DNA from: Microcaldota archaeon
Lineage (GTDB): Archaea > Micrarchaeota > Micrarchaeia > Micrarchaeales > Micrarchaeaceae
DNA length: 64,000 nt
Assembly: GCA_021799635.1 (NCBI GenBank)
Contig: JAJZAB010000002.1
Location: forward strand, 1-64,000
Direction of reading: 5' to 3'
Numbering within the stretch: position 1 is the stretch's first letter; each line of letters starts with the position of its first letter. Of this stretch, positions 18,688-29,285 are shown one piece after another. The notes under the pieces were generated by a model. That model ran no database searches. It saw only the letters and a program-made list of their open reading frames with translations, and was not told the origin of the DNA. The position numbers and the translations under genes were made by a program.

Positions 18688-19038
18688 CTATTTTATCCTA
18701 TAAACCGAGCTGCCCTCTGCAACCTGCCCATCAATCTTTATCCCAACGTCGTCGCCGTTGCCGGCCTCCATCACGTTCGTCCTGTTTATCTGCATGCTCG
18801 CTACCCTTTGTCTTACAGTACTACCTTCATTTACTATCTCTATCTCGTCCCCCACACGCAGGCTTGCCGTAAGCTCTATAGCGGCCACGTTTATTTTACC
18901 GAAGAACTTGGTTATCCTTCCTATCCAGACCCTGCTATCGTCATCGGGGTAGCGCTTCTCCGGTCCATCGGCTACCGTGCCCTTTGTCAAGGCCTCCCTC
19001 TCCTCCAGGTTCCTCATCGCGTCTTCAAGGTAATCCAT
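18688..19038 (-). CDS. EF-Tu domain 2-like small protein
   Basis: 116 aa; VWIGRITKFFGKINVAAIELTASLRVGDEIEI...DVGIKIDGQVAEGSSVYRI. Confidence 0.65.
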   Translation of the reverse strand: MDYLEDAMRNLEEREALTKGTVADGPEKRYPDDDSRVWIGRITKFFGKINVAAIELTASLRVGDEIEIVNEGSTVRQRVASMQINRTNVMEAGNGDDVGIKIDGQVAEGSSVYRIK

Positions 19039-19148
19039 AAAACAGCCATATAAAGTTTCATGATAAGTTATAAAGAAGTTTTTGTTTTAATGCCGTCCAT
19101 AAATAGGTATAAATTGCAGCGCCGAATAATAAATATGATAGGGGTCGC

Positions 19149-19946
19149 ATGGATGCATCATACTACAAAGGCATAATAAACGGCTTCGGAGCGTCGAAGA
19201 GGCTGGGGCAGAGCTTCCTGATAGACACAACGGTAGCCAGGGCAGAAGCAGTCCACGGGGCAGGGAAAAAGGTTCTTGAGATGGGGCCGGGCCTTGGCAT
19301 ACTCACTGCAGAGCTTTCCAAGGTTGCGAAGTCTGTTGTCGCAATAGAGGTGGACCCAAGGGCGTACCGTTTCCTGATGTCAGTGGCAGGCATGCCAAAC
19401 GTGCGCATAATAAACTCCGACTTCTTCAGGTTCGACTTCAGCTCAATACCGAGGCAGGACATAATGATATCAAACATACCATATTCACTATCCAGCAAAG
19501 TGATTGGATGGCTGGCCAGCCACCGCATGCACGGGGTACTGTGTCTGCAGAGAGAATTTGTTGAGCACATGCTGGCCAGGCCTGGCACGGAGAGCTACTC
19601 GAAGCTCAGCGTCTTCTCATCATTGCAGTTCAGCCTCTCATACATAATGGATGTCCAGCCGCGGTGCTTCTATCCGGAGCCGCGGGTCAGCTCTTCGGTA
19701 ATATACCTGAAGCCCAAAGGGAGGAAGGTAAGCCGTGCGGAGAAGGAGATGCTCTCCCTCATAATGGAGCACAAGAAGAAAAAGCTCAGGAACGCAATAA
19801 TCGATTCCGAGAAAGCGCTCTCCATAACCCACGAAGGGGCCATGCGCATAGCAGACTTGGTAGAACACAGCAACGAGCGGCCCTTCATGCTGCCTCCGGA
19901 AGCGCTGCTCAGTGCGGCGAAGAGCCTGATAAAGCTTTTAAAATGA
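19149..19946 (+). CDS. ksgA: rRNA small-subunit dimethyladenosine transferase (KsgA/Dim1), copy 1
   Basis: KRLGQSFLID, EMGPGLGILTAELS, ISNIPYSLSS, FYPEPRVSSSVI. Confidence 0.93.
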   Translation: MDASYYKGIINGFGASKRLGQSFLIDTTVARAEAVHGAGKKVLEMGPGLGILTAELSKVAKSVVAIEVDPRAYRFLMSVAGMPNVRIINSDFFRFDFSSIPRQDIMISNIPYSLSSKVIGWLASHRMHGVLCLQREFVEHMLARPGTESYSKLSVFSSLQFSLSYIMDVQPRCFYPEPRVSSSVIYLKPKGRKVSRAEKEMLSLIMEHKKKKLRNAIIDSEKALSITHEGAMRIADLVEHSNERPFMLPPEALLSAAKSLIKLLK

Positions 19947-20636
19947 GTATGATGGTTCTGCTATCTCCTTCATTATCTTTGCATTCCTGAGCTCGCTGGT
20001 AAACTTCTTCTCAGCGGCAGCGGATCCCTCCCTTCCAAGCAGAGCCTTGTAGTGCATCGGCACAACGGCCGCAGCGTCAATGCTCTTCCCGGCCTCGACC
20101 GCCTCATCGACGTCCATCACATACGTGCCTCCCATCGGCAGCAGCGCTGCGTTCAGCCCCTTCAGCGTCTTCATCTCGTCTATGAAGTCGGTGTCTCCCG
20201 CGTGATATATTTTAGTGCCTCCTATGTCAAGAACGTACCCTACCCAGTTGTTCTTTCTGGGATGGAACTGCAGCCTCTCGCTCTTAGTGTTGTACGCCGG
20301 AACAGCCTCTATGCCAACGCCCTTTACTTCGTCCCTAAATCCAGGCTTTGAGATTATAAGGTCTCTGTAGCCCTTCTCCTCCAGGCAGCCCTGGGATGAT
20401 ATCATTACAGTATCCTTCTTTATCACTCTGTCTATGTCATCCTTGCTGCAGTGGTCGAAGTGTGCGTGGGTTATAAGCAGTATATCGGCCTTCTCATGCA
20501 GTCCTTCAGGTATCTTGAAAGGGTCTATAAAGATGTTTATGCCATTCGCCTTCACGTAGAAGCAGGCATGCCCAACCCAGAAAAGTATGTCGTCTACCGC
20601 CAAGCCATCACAACCAATAAATAATCTAACATACAT
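19938..20636 (-). CDS. Metal-dependent hydrolase, metallo-beta-lactamase fold (UPF0173-like)
   Basis: LLITHAHFDHCSKDD, IYHAGDTDF, VPMHYKALLG. Confidence 0.9.
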   Translation of the reverse strand: MYVRLFIGCDGLAVDDILFWVGHACFYVKANGINIFIDPFKIPEGLHEKADILLITHAHFDHCSKDDIDRVIKKDTVMISSQGCLEEKGYRDLIISKPGFRDEVKGVGIEAVPAYNTKSERLQFHPRKNNWVGYVLDIGGTKIYHAGDTDFIDEMKTLKGLNAALLPMGGTYVMDVDEAVEAGKSIDAAAVVPMHYKALLGREGSAAAEKKFTSELRNAKIMKEIAEPSYSF

Positions 20637-20690
20637 AAAGTTATTAATTATGTGCGTTGAATTTCCATGATTACATTATAAGGGCGTTCC

Positions 20691-23600
20691 ATGGTTAGCG
20701 GTTTCATTGTCAAGGCTGCGGCTGCCATACTACTGGTTGCAATTGCATCAGTTCTAGTGTTCAACTATTTCGTGTTCACCTCCAGCTACACCGACTCATG
20801 TGCAGGCAACGGATGCCAGTACAACGTAGCCGGCCCAGGTGCAATAAACTTTACCCACTCACCCTTCGCCTTCTCCCCGCCATCTAGCATCTCATCCACC
20901 TCAACTATAGGAGTATTCACTCCCTCATGCAATTCCTGTTTTAACATTACCCAGCACCCAAAATGGCAGTGCCCCTCAGCCTGCATTGCTTCCCAAGGCT
21001 GCCATATAGGAGGCAAAAGCACCAACTTTGTGGAGTGCTATGCCCCGGCAACAGTCACAACATCTGTCTCAACTTCATCTACTTCAACCAGCACCTCAAC
21101 CTCCACAACAACTTCCATACCTTACATAATATGCAATCCGAATACACCGACAAACGGGCTGTGCGTTGTTACCAACACCACCAACTTTTTGACATCCAAG
21201 CCGTTCCTGCTCGCTCCAAATGGCAGCATAGTGCAGAGCTTTGGAGGTAGTTCAACTTATCCGGACACCAGCCTTGTCCAGCAGTACAACGACCAGAATG
21301 CGACGTGGCTAATAACCTGCCCCGACGCTCCCAACACGCTCAATACAAACGAATACATATCTCCATACTATCCGCCGTACAACAGCCCATACATAGAGGG
21401 TGACCTGTGCCTTACACCAACAACCCCGCTCAACACCATACTTGCTTTCGTCACTACTATAACCTGGAACGGCGTTTCGCCTGCAAGCGCAAACTTCCTT
21501 CTAAACACTTCAGATATAACAAACCTGAACATAACAAACCTTGGCTTTTCTGGCCAGGCCAACACCACAAACAACGGCATAATAGAATCTAACATCTCCA
21601 ACGGCTACAACACGTATTCGAACATATTCTCAGGAGTGCCGCCATCAATGCAGCAGGGGATATGGACATGGCACGCACAGATAGCTAACCTCTCTGTAGC
21701 AAACGTCCCCTACTACCAAAACACAACACTACCTACCGACACCGGGGCATCATTCAAAGACCTACAGTTCAAGAGCGGTTCATGCACGTACAACTACAAC
21801 TTCACGGTCAACGTAACCCTGCAGAGCGTCCAAAACCGGAAAATATCACTTCCAGAGGCGCCGAATACAATCTCCGATTCTCTAATAGTGAACGGCGTAG
21901 CATACAATGGTATCACAGCAGATACAAACAGCATAACCAACTACGGCGCAAACGCAATACAGTTCGCAGACTGCTACCTCCCAGACATATACTCCGGCTG
22001 GAAGTTTGTAGGCGCAAACGGGAACTACGGCTTTTACGGGGGCCTGTGCGTATACCAGTACAACAACACGCCACAGTACTGGACAGACGGCTACAATTCA
22101 ATATCAGACAGCTACTACCCAGAGTATGTGAATACTATAGTAACGCCTAAATTCGACAACGTCACAGCACTCCCATTCTTCCTGTATAACTTTACCATAC
22201 CATCAGCGTACAGCGACGTAAGCAGCACGCCCAGCTACTACAACCAGTCTCTGGCCCTTTACACGTACGACAACCTAAACAACCCATCTAGATTTATTGA
22301 CCCTGTGCCGCTCAACGGGGGCTCCGGCATCTTCATAAACCAGAGCGGCAACCTCACAGAGCTCTATTCACAATTTTTCTATGGAAGCAACAGCAACACG
22401 CCCCTAATAGCCCCAGCAAACCCGCTCTACTACAGGGGCCTGCGCAAGCTGGCCAATGAGTTTATAGTCGATTACAACGCAATCACTGCAAACCAGGTGT
22501 ACGGCCTGCTAGCCAGTGCCCCGCTAGGGCAGAACTACTCAATATCAAACATAATCAACCCGGAATTCCTTTCAACTTCAGTCAACAACAAACTCTTCGT
22601 GCTCAACGGCAACCCGCCAGTTAACTTGAAGGCCTATCAAGGTCCAAATGGATATTTTCTTTTTACATTTAATTACCTATATGAGCTTACGTACATACCT
22701 ACAGGGTACATGAACGTTTCGCTGCAACCCCCAAAAAGCGTTGAGCCGTATTACCAGGTACCGGTCGGCACTGCCAACCTTGCGCAGTACAATCAAACCT
22801 GGGATTCGTACATGGCAAACGCGATATCAGAGCAGTCAGGATCGTTCTATATAACCAAGGCTTACAACATAACCGCTCTTCGCGCAGGATTTTATGGAGG
22901 GCCATATCAATCAATCCTTGATGGTACGCTTGGCTATCAAAACCCGTACATTTACAACGCTCTAGCACCTGGTCCAAAACCATCTGGACAAAATCCCTCT
23001 GGGCTATCCGCATCCCAAGTGGTGCCATTCGGCATGACGAGCGATACGGCAGGCGATGTGTTCATAATGGGCGCTAACGTCATACCAGCATACAATACAA
23101 CTGATACGTGTGAGTCACAGCCCGGTTCGCTGGCTTCGCCACCATCACCACCATGCGGTGGCAGCGGGTTTAACATACTGCTTATAGAGAATAACGGAAA
23201 TGTCCTAGGTGCAAACGTGCTAGATCCAGCGTTTGGTCCTGCTTCTAGTCTTGGATACGACATATATCAAGCTCTAATCCTTAATGAACCATCTGCGATC
23301 TCTATGGCAGTCTCTCCAGGAGGGCAATACCTGTACCTAAGCTATTCCGGCCTGCCAAATGTATTCATATACGAAGTTTCAACCGCAAACAATGCCCTTT
23401 CAGTATCATATCAGGGCGACATCAACCTGAGCTATTCAAATATAAACTACAACATGAACATAACGAAGTACCTTGCCGATGGAGGGCCGTTCAATTCAAG
23501 CATACTGAAGAATGCCTATAATTCATCAAAGGTCAGCAACATCCAGACAGTGAACGATATCAGCAGCTACCACACACCATTCTTCATAACAGATTCGCAG

Positions 23601-26246
23601 GGAATATTATACGTACTGGACAACTGGGTATTCCCAACCCCTACAACAAACGCCCTGTCCGGCGGGTCTGGCGCGAGCGGGGACATACTTATGTTAAGGG
23701 CGTTCGGATCCAACGGCATTGAGATACCAATTCACCCCTCAAATTACGATGACATGCTCTCTACAGGGACCGTATCGCTTTCAACTGGGCTGGTGCCAAA
23801 CCAGACATATCCTCCATACGGGTGGCCGCTCTCAGTCAACATAACCGTCCAGCAGCCTGGCAACGGCAATCTTAACTACGTCAGCTACTGCGCATACGGA
23901 TGCGGCAACTCTCCGACATCGTACAACGGCGTGCAGTATCCTGATGGCAATGTCCCAGCATACGATGGCTATCCGCCAATAGGGCCTTTCTATGGAGACC
24001 AGCTTTCGGACCAAGGCGGAAGTACAGTAAGCTTCTTCCCAGTGCATACGCAGATATCATCAGACTTCAACGGCAGCATATACCTTGACGGTTTTGGATT
24101 GGCCGATCCGCCCAGCAATCCATCGCAATGCAGCATCGAGTATGTGGGAGAATACGGCTGCCAGTTCTACACAGAATTGCTTGCATTGCATCCCGTGCTC
24201 CAGAATTACACTAGAATATCGCTGGGCGCAGGGGCGCAGTACACGTGCTATCTAGGCGTAAATCAGTACGACAGCGAACTTAACCTTCCGACTAAGAATT
24301 CCACAACGCCGTGCGGCGTAGAAAACAGCATCAGCAACACTATACCACCAGGGATAGGCATGCCCAACTCCTTTGCCTATTCTGAGAGCCTAGGGAGCCC
24401 GCAGCAATACCTTTCTGAGCTGTCCCTGCTCTCAGCCGCATTGCCGACCACAGGGTCTGTGTCTGGAGGCGGCACTACAAGTACAGTAAACCCATTCCCG
24501 TTTACTACGAGCGGCGTATCACTACCTACGCCAAAGACCCTTCCAAGCACATATATAAACAGCATAATATCAGGGTATCTGCTCGTCCCATACGAGTATA
24601 CATATCAAATCAAGCAGAGCTACGCGCCCAACCCGGATCCAAGCGCTACCTCTGGGTGCCCAGACTACAACTTCAACAACGGCGTTTCAACTTACACGGC
24701 ATACAGGAACGTCCCATCGTACAACGACAAGAATTCCACTGTAAACCAGACAATACAGGGGGGCGGCACATACCTCAAGTACATAAACAACGGCCAGTAC
24801 TATGTGGCAAACCTATCAGATGCAAATCTGATAATGCCACCGCAGCTGTACTACAATCTGTTCACCAACAGGCTCTTCGGTGAGATATTCATAAACCAGA
24901 GCGTAGACAACGTAGCCATGCTCAAGAAACAGCTTGTCATAAACGCAACAACAAATCTTTACTACGCGCAGGTGGTGTACGGCCAGTACTCCAATACGAA
25001 TCCATTCCTGAACCCGAATGGGGGTCAATTTCCAGGATTTTCGGTAGAGCAAACAAAGCCGGTAGAGCCAAGCGTATATGGCGTTGCATCGTCCTCCCCA
25101 TACTATAGCTATAATCCATTCAGCCAGGGCAGCAACATAATCTTCAGCAACCAGACCTCACCTAACCTGGTGGAGCTTTTCAGCATATTCAGCAGGGACA
25201 CCTACCTCGATGGGCTGGACCTGAACCTCGGCTTCAGCAACACTATACTCGGATACAACAGGCTGAACTACACATATGTAGACGAATTCAACAACAGGAT
25301 AAACATGCCTGTTGACGTAGACTTCGCCAACTCAACAGCAATAGCGCTTCATGAGACAGCATCTGTAAATGTAATAAATCCAAACCAGACGCTGGTGAAG
25401 ATAAACGGCACCGCAGGGTACTATCCAAGTATATTCTCAATAACACCAATCCCGCTACCTCCGGGCAGCAGCATATACCTATACTACGACACCAACATAA
25501 ATTTCTACAACACTACAAACACCCCGCTCAACAATCCAGCCTCATACTACAAATACGCGGAGCAGTGCGCCTTCAGCGGCATAAGCGGCTGCACATTCGC
25601 CAACCCGCTCTTCACCCAGACTCCGCCCCTTGGCCAGGGAGGCCTTGGTCCTTTGGAATCCAACATAGTAACATTCCATACGCAGTACAACAGCATAGGG
25701 GAGTGCCCGCAGGAACCAAACAGCCTGCTGCTCATACCAAACACTGTAGAGTGCAACATATATGGTGATTATGGGCTACCAGCAACAGGGACCTCTGTGA
25801 CTGGCAACACCCTTTTCTGCATACCTGATTACACTAACGGCACCGGCGTGCTGAGCTCGGAGCTGGGCTTGATAGGCATACTTCAGCCCAACAGCATAGG
25901 CTACTTCAACTACACGTTCAACGTGTGCGGCACAGGCAGCGGGAGGGTTGTAGCCGCTTTCTACGGCTGGCCTCCGCCGCAGCCCACCTATTTCACCCAG
26001 ACTCCGCTCGAGGTAAGCGCAGCTACGCAGCTCGCGGCGGCGGGAAAGCCTGTGCTCATCACATCGCCAGAATTCAACTACACCACGGCTCCAAACTCTA
26101 CTACCCTGTCGTTCCTTACAGGCACCTACTATCTCTCATTCGGAAGCATAGGGATCATCGCAGCCATCGTCATTGCGACGCTCATAATTTTGTACATGAT
26201 AGTGGCTGGCATTCCAGGCCATAAAAAAGGCATGTCAAATAAATAG
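20691..26246 (+). CDS. Giant surface protein (1851 aa), N-terminal TM/signal, Thr/Ser linker, C-terminal TM
   Basis: Longest ORF in window; STSTSTSTT linker; Tyr/Asn-rich ectodomain; C-terminal GSIGIIAAIVIATLIILYMIVAG anchor. Confidence 0.85.
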   Translation: MVSGFIVKAAAAILLVAIASVLVFNYFVFTSSYTDSCAGNGCQYNVAGPGAINFTHSPFAFSPPSSISSTSTIGVFTPSCNSCFNITQHPKWQCPSACIASQGCHIGGKSTNFVECYAPATVTTSVSTSSTSTSTSTSTTTSIPYIICNPNTPTNGLCVVTNTTNFLTSKPFLLAPNGSIVQSFGGSSTYPDTSLVQQYNDQNATWLITCPDAPNTLNTNEYISPYYPPYNSPYIEGDLCLTPTTPLNTILAFVTTITWNGVSPASANFLLNTSDITNLNITNLGFSGQANTTNNGIIESNISNGYNTYSNIFSGVPPSMQQGIWTWHAQIANLSVANVPYYQNTTLPTDTGASFKDLQFKSGSCTYNYNFTVNVTLQSVQNRKISLPEAPNTISDSLIVNGVAYNGITADTNSITNYGANAIQFADCYLPDIYSGWKFVGANGNYGFYGGLCVYQYNNTPQYWTDGYNSISDSYYPEYVNTIVTPKFDNVTALPFFLYNFTIPSAYSDVSSTPSYYNQSLALYTYDNLNNPSRFIDPVPLNGGSGIFINQSGNLTELYSQFFYGSNSNTPLIAPANPLYYRGLRKLANEFIVDYNAITANQVYGLLASAPLGQNYSISNIINPEFLSTSVNNKLFVLNGNPPVNLKAYQGPNGYFLFTFNYLYELTYIPTGYMNVSLQPPKSVEPYYQVPVGTANLAQYNQTWDSYMANAISEQSGSFYITKAYNITALRAGFYGGPYQSILDGTLGYQNPYIYNALAPGPKPSGQNPSGLSASQVVPFGMTSDTAGDVFIMGANVIPAYNTTDTCESQPGSLASPPSPPCGGSGFNILLIENNGNVLGANVLDPAFGPASSLGYDIYQALILNEPSAISMAVSPGGQYLYLSYSGLPNVFIYEVSTANNALSVSYQGDINLSYSNINYNMNITKYLADGGPFNSSILKNAYNSSKVSNIQTVNDISSYHTPFFITDSQGILYVLDNWVFPTPTTNALSGGSGASGDILMLRAFGSNGIEIPIHPSNYDDMLSTGTVSLSTGLVPNQTYPPYGWPLSVNITVQQPGNGNLNYVSYCAYGCGNSPTSYNGVQYPDGNVPAYDGYPPIGPFYGDQLSDQGGSTVSFFPVHTQISSDFNGSIYLDGFGLADPPSNPSQCSIEYVGEYGCQFYTELLALHPVLQNYTRISLGAGAQYTCYLGVNQYDSELNLPTKNSTTPCGVENSISNTIPPGIGMPNSFAYSESLGSPQQYLSELSLLSAALPTTGSVSGGGTTSTVNPFPFTTSGVSLPTPKTLPSTYINSIISGYLLVPYEYTYQIKQSYAPNPDPSATSGCPDYNFNNGVSTYTAYRNVPSYNDKNSTVNQTIQGGGTYLKYINNGQYYVANLSDANLIMPPQLYYNLFTNRLFGEIFINQSVDNVAMLKKQLVINATTNLYYAQVVYGQYSNTNPFLNPNGGQFPGFSVEQTKPVEPSVYGVASSSPYYSYNPFSQGSNIIFSNQTSPNLVELFSIFSRDTYLDGLDLNLGFSNTILGYNRLNYTYVDEFNNRINMPVDVDFANSTAIALHETASVNVINPNQTLVKINGTAGYYPSIFSITPIPLPPGSSIYLYYDTNINFYNTTNTPLNNPASYYKYAEQCAFSGISGCTFANPLFTQTPPLGQGGLGPLESNIVTFHTQYNSIGECPQEPNSLLLIPNTVECNIYGDYGLPATGTSVTGNTLFCIPDYTNGTGVLSSELGLIGILQPNSIGYFNYTFNVCGTGSGRVVAAFYGWPPPQPTYFTQTPLEVSAATQLAAAGKPVLITSPEFNYTTAPNSTTLSFLTGTYYLSFGSIGIIAAIVIATLIILYMIVAGIPGHKKGMSNK

Positions 26247-26397
26247 GCTCAAACATATCTCTGCATTGGCACGCCGCCCAAGCCCATCCAGCACGCCAAC
26301 CTTTACAACAACGCCTTCTCAATATTGGATTATTTGGCAAGGCCAAAAAGATAAGTATTTATATGAGAAACTACCTAATATTATTAGTGGTGATGGG

Positions 26398-27663
26398 ATG
26401 TTGCTGTTGTATGCCGCAACCGCGCTAAGCATAGGAGCGATATACTCCTTCATACCTATAATAATCATACTGCTTCTTATAGGTGCTGCAGTCGGGCTAA
26501 GCAGAGGCAGCAGCATATTTGCGTTTCTTGGACTGGGTGCACTGGCAAGCAGGGCAGCATACGGAGGAGGGGTCGGGAAGGCAGTAACGGGTAAAGGCAC
26601 AAAGTTCGGCGGAGCAGGAGCAACAGGAACAGCAGCCAAAGCAGGATCGACCATAGGCAAGAGCACTATAAGCAAGAAAGGTAGTGCTGAAATAAGCAAA
26701 AACATACAGTACCAAAAAGACGTAAGAGCTGCAGAGGTTGGAATCCTGGCCGGCACTGCAGTGGCTGGGAGCAGTAAGGCTGCAAGCATGGCGGTAAATT
26801 CTAACACGGCGAAGCCTTCGACTGGAATGCGCATGGCGGTTGCTACACCGGCCGTAGCATTCACACCGGTGAAAGGTGCAAAGACGCCGCTTCCAGCCCT
26901 TTCAAAAGTGGCCAACATAGGCAGCACAACCATCAAAAACCCATCCAATCCTGCAGAAACAGCGAACGTGACGATTTTATCATCTTCAAAGCCTGCAGTC
27001 ACAAATGTAATTCTTCATCCTATACAGACTGGAGTCAATCTGACTGCAGCAGTGCTCTCCGCAGCCCCGGCAAGCTGGCTTGGCAGGCCAGCGCCCGAAG
27101 GAGGCTCGCGTTTTAAAGGGTTGGGAGCCGACCTAAGGAACGCTGCTATGGAGAGGAAGCGCAACAGATATGAGACCAGGGAAAATAAAAAGCTGGAGAA
27201 GGATAATAGCAGGGAGACTGACAGGGCCAACAAGGATACCCTGGCGTTGTTCCATAAGCATGCATCCAAGGATGAGATACGCAATGTAAGGAACCAGGCC
27301 AGAACAGCGGTTGCAGCAGGATTTACGGCATCAAAGAAGGGTAGCAATGCCTTTGAAGAATGGAAGAATAATTTGCAGGCATCAGGGAAGAGCATGCCAG
27401 CACCTCCAATGCCTATGAAGCAGAGCACTGTAGGATACTTTGCAATGGCCAACCCATTCTCAATGATTTCAGCATCAACGCGGCAAAATAAAACCAAGAT
27501 GTACGATGCTGCTGTAAAGAGATCTGGAGAAGCATCCAAAGCCGAGAGTAATAGGCAGAACATACTTTTACAGCGGAAGCAGGTTTCACTAAACAGGGAG
27601 CAGGCAAGAGCGCAGAAGGCACAGGCAAAGGCGATGAGAAAGCAGTCTAGAAAAAACCCATAA
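26398..27663 (+). CDS. Membrane protein with long basic cytoplasmic tail, downstream of the surface protein
   Basis: MLLLYAATALSIGAIYSFIPIIIILLLIGAAVG TM followed by about 370 aa K/R/A-rich region. Confidence 0.7.
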   Translation: MLLLYAATALSIGAIYSFIPIIIILLLIGAAVGLSRGSSIFAFLGLGALASRAAYGGGVGKAVTGKGTKFGGAGATGTAAKAGSTIGKSTISKKGSAEISKNIQYQKDVRAAEVGILAGTAVAGSSKAASMAVNSNTAKPSTGMRMAVATPAVAFTPVKGAKTPLPALSKVANIGSTTIKNPSNPAETANVTILSSSKPAVTNVILHPIQTGVNLTAAVLSAAPASWLGRPAPEGGSRFKGLGADLRNAAMERKRNRYETRENKKLEKDNSRETDRANKDTLALFHKHASKDEIRNVRNQARTAVAAGFTASKKGSNAFEEWKNNLQASGKSMPAPPMPMKQSTVGYFAMANPFSMISASTRQNKTKMYDAAVKRSGEASKAESNRQNILLQRKQVSLNREQARAQKAQAKAMRKQSRKNP

Positions 27664-27767
27664 GGAAGAATAATCCCAACAAGCCGAACGAGCCAAAATA
27701 CAGCTAACGCGGTTTGTAGGTAGATAAAATTACATGAGCTATTTCACTGGACTGCTGAAGCAGTGCC

Positions 27768-28541
27768 TCAGATAAGCCTTTTTGCTATCTCGTTCCCTAT
27801 GCTCATTCCCGCGGTTATGCCAGGCAGCACCAGCCTGTAGGCGCCCGCCTTGCTAAGTTTCTGCATGTCCTCTTCCCTGGCTACCCTGGATATGACATCT
27901 ATATTCCTGTTCACGTCCTTCGCAGTTATGATTATCATCGCGTTCCTTATGTCGTTGTCATCGCAGCTTATAAGGCTCGAAGCGCGCTCGATCCCGGCGG
28001 TTATGAAAACATCCTTGTCATTTATGTTGCCTACCACTGCAGGTATTCCCTTGCTGCTCAGCTTGGATGCCTGGGCATCCTTCTCTACAATAACAACGGG
28101 CTTTATCCTCTCCTTTGCAAGCTCGTCTATGAGCGCGGCTGCAAAGCTGTTGTATGGGGCTATTACGGTGTGGCCCCTGAGCTTCCTTATCTTCTTTATC
28201 GTAAGGTACCTCCTTATGCTTATGTTGCTTATTATGTTTATGAACCACGTTGCCAGAAAAACCGCAAACAGGGCGAACACGAAGGCGTCCATCAGGTTAG
28301 ATATAAGTATTAGTGGGTTGTTGGCGGCAATGCTGTTTGGTATGAGGTCATAGTATATGTATAGGGACGAGAGCAGGTTCCAGATTACGGCTATGCCAAA
28401 CCCAACTCCTGCCACAATGGTCAGAGTCACGGATATCATAAAAAGCAATACAGCCACGCCAAGTATTATGTACTGCGTGTTCCTTATAAGCGCCATCTCA
28501 CAGCCTCGATCTGATGTAGTTTCCCATCTCAACTCCTGCAA
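27768..28541 (-). CDS. RCK/TrkA-N domain protein with N-terminal TM helices, no TVGYGD filter
   Basis: GHTVIAPYNSFAAALIDELAKERIKPVVIVEKD...AVVGNINDKDVFITAGIERASSLI. Confidence 0.8.
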   Translation of the reverse strand: MQELRWETTSDRGCEMALIRNTQYIILGVAVLLFMISVTLTIVAGVGFGIAVIWNLLSSLYIYYDLIPNSIAANNPLILISNLMDAFVFALFAVFLATWFINIISNISIRRYLTIKKIRKLRGHTVIAPYNSFAAALIDELAKERIKPVVIVEKDAQASKLSSKGIPAVVGNINDKDVFITAGIERASSLISCDDNDIRNAMIIITAKDVNRNIDVISRVAREEDMQKLSKAGAYRLVLPGITAGMSIGNEIAKRLI

Positions 28542-29271
28542 GTACCTCCGGCACCACGCAGAGCTCTGCGCCCGCGCGCTGCACTTTTGTCATAAGATCC
28601 TCATTTCCTACTCTAGACAATATCTTTATCTTTGGATTCAGGTGCCTCGCGGTTACGACCCCAAGCAGGTTCGATATGTCATCCCTAGCAGTAAAGATTA
28701 TTCCCATAGCCTTGTCTATCGCCGCGCTGACCAGCACATCTTCCTTGGCGAAGTCCCCGTCTATTACGGTGTAGCCCCTGTCCCTAAGCATCTCAACCCT
28801 GGCTTCGTCCTTCTCTATTATCACGAAGTTGGCCTTTTTTGCGGACAGGTCGCCGCAGATCCTAGCGGCTAGTCCAGAATATCCGCAAACTATGACGTGC
28901 CGTTTCAGCCTCCTCGCTTCTATCCTGTTCAGCCTGGACAGGATGCCAGCCCCGGTCATTATCTCTACAAGCGCCGCCAGCGCAAGCCCAACAGCCACCG
29001 TCTTCGCCACTCCGTCTATTATTGATATGGCCATGAGTATGTCGAACTTTGTGGTGAATGGCGCAGCTGCAGCCTCCAGGGCAGGAACAGTGTTTATCCC
29101 CACGGCGTCAAAGAGGGAGGAGATTGTGTAGTAGGCGGATACGTAGAAGTTGTGCGATATGTAATAAACGACCGCAAGCGTAACTATTGCAAACGCAACG
29201 GCGGTTATGCCCAAGCCCAGCAGGGTCTTGCCTGCAATGCTCTTTTTCTCTATATCTGGCACCTTTACCAA
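28498..29271 (-). CDS. RCK/TrkA-N domain protein with TM helices and degenerate pore region
   Basis: HVIVCGYSGLAARICGDLSAKKANFVIIEKDEARVEMLRDRGYTVIDGDFAKEDVL; pore-loop position reads YYTISSLFDAVGINTV. Confidence 0.8.
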   Translation of the reverse strand: MVKVPDIEKKSIAGKTLLGLGITAVAFAIVTLAVVYYISHNFYVSAYYTISSLFDAVGINTVPALEAAAAPFTTKFDILMAISIIDGVAKTVAVGLALAALVEIMTGAGILSRLNRIEARRLKRHVIVCGYSGLAARICGDLSAKKANFVIIEKDEARVEMLRDRGYTVIDGDFAKEDVLVSAAIDKAMGIIFTARDDISNLLGVVTARHLNPKIKILSRVGNEDLMTKVQRAGAELCVVPEVLAGVEMGNYIRSRL

Positions 29272-29285
29272 GGGTCCACCTTCAA

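Noticed and set aside
21080-21110. ACCTCAACTTCATCTACTTC.. repetitive DNA in the giant ORF
   Set aside because: Simple Ser/Thr low-complexity linker coding, not a CRISPR or mobile repeat
24000-26246. Possible NHL/beta-propeller repeats in the surface protein
   Set aside because: Some YLYLSYSG..VFIYEV segments look propeller-like but I could not delineate repeats by eye
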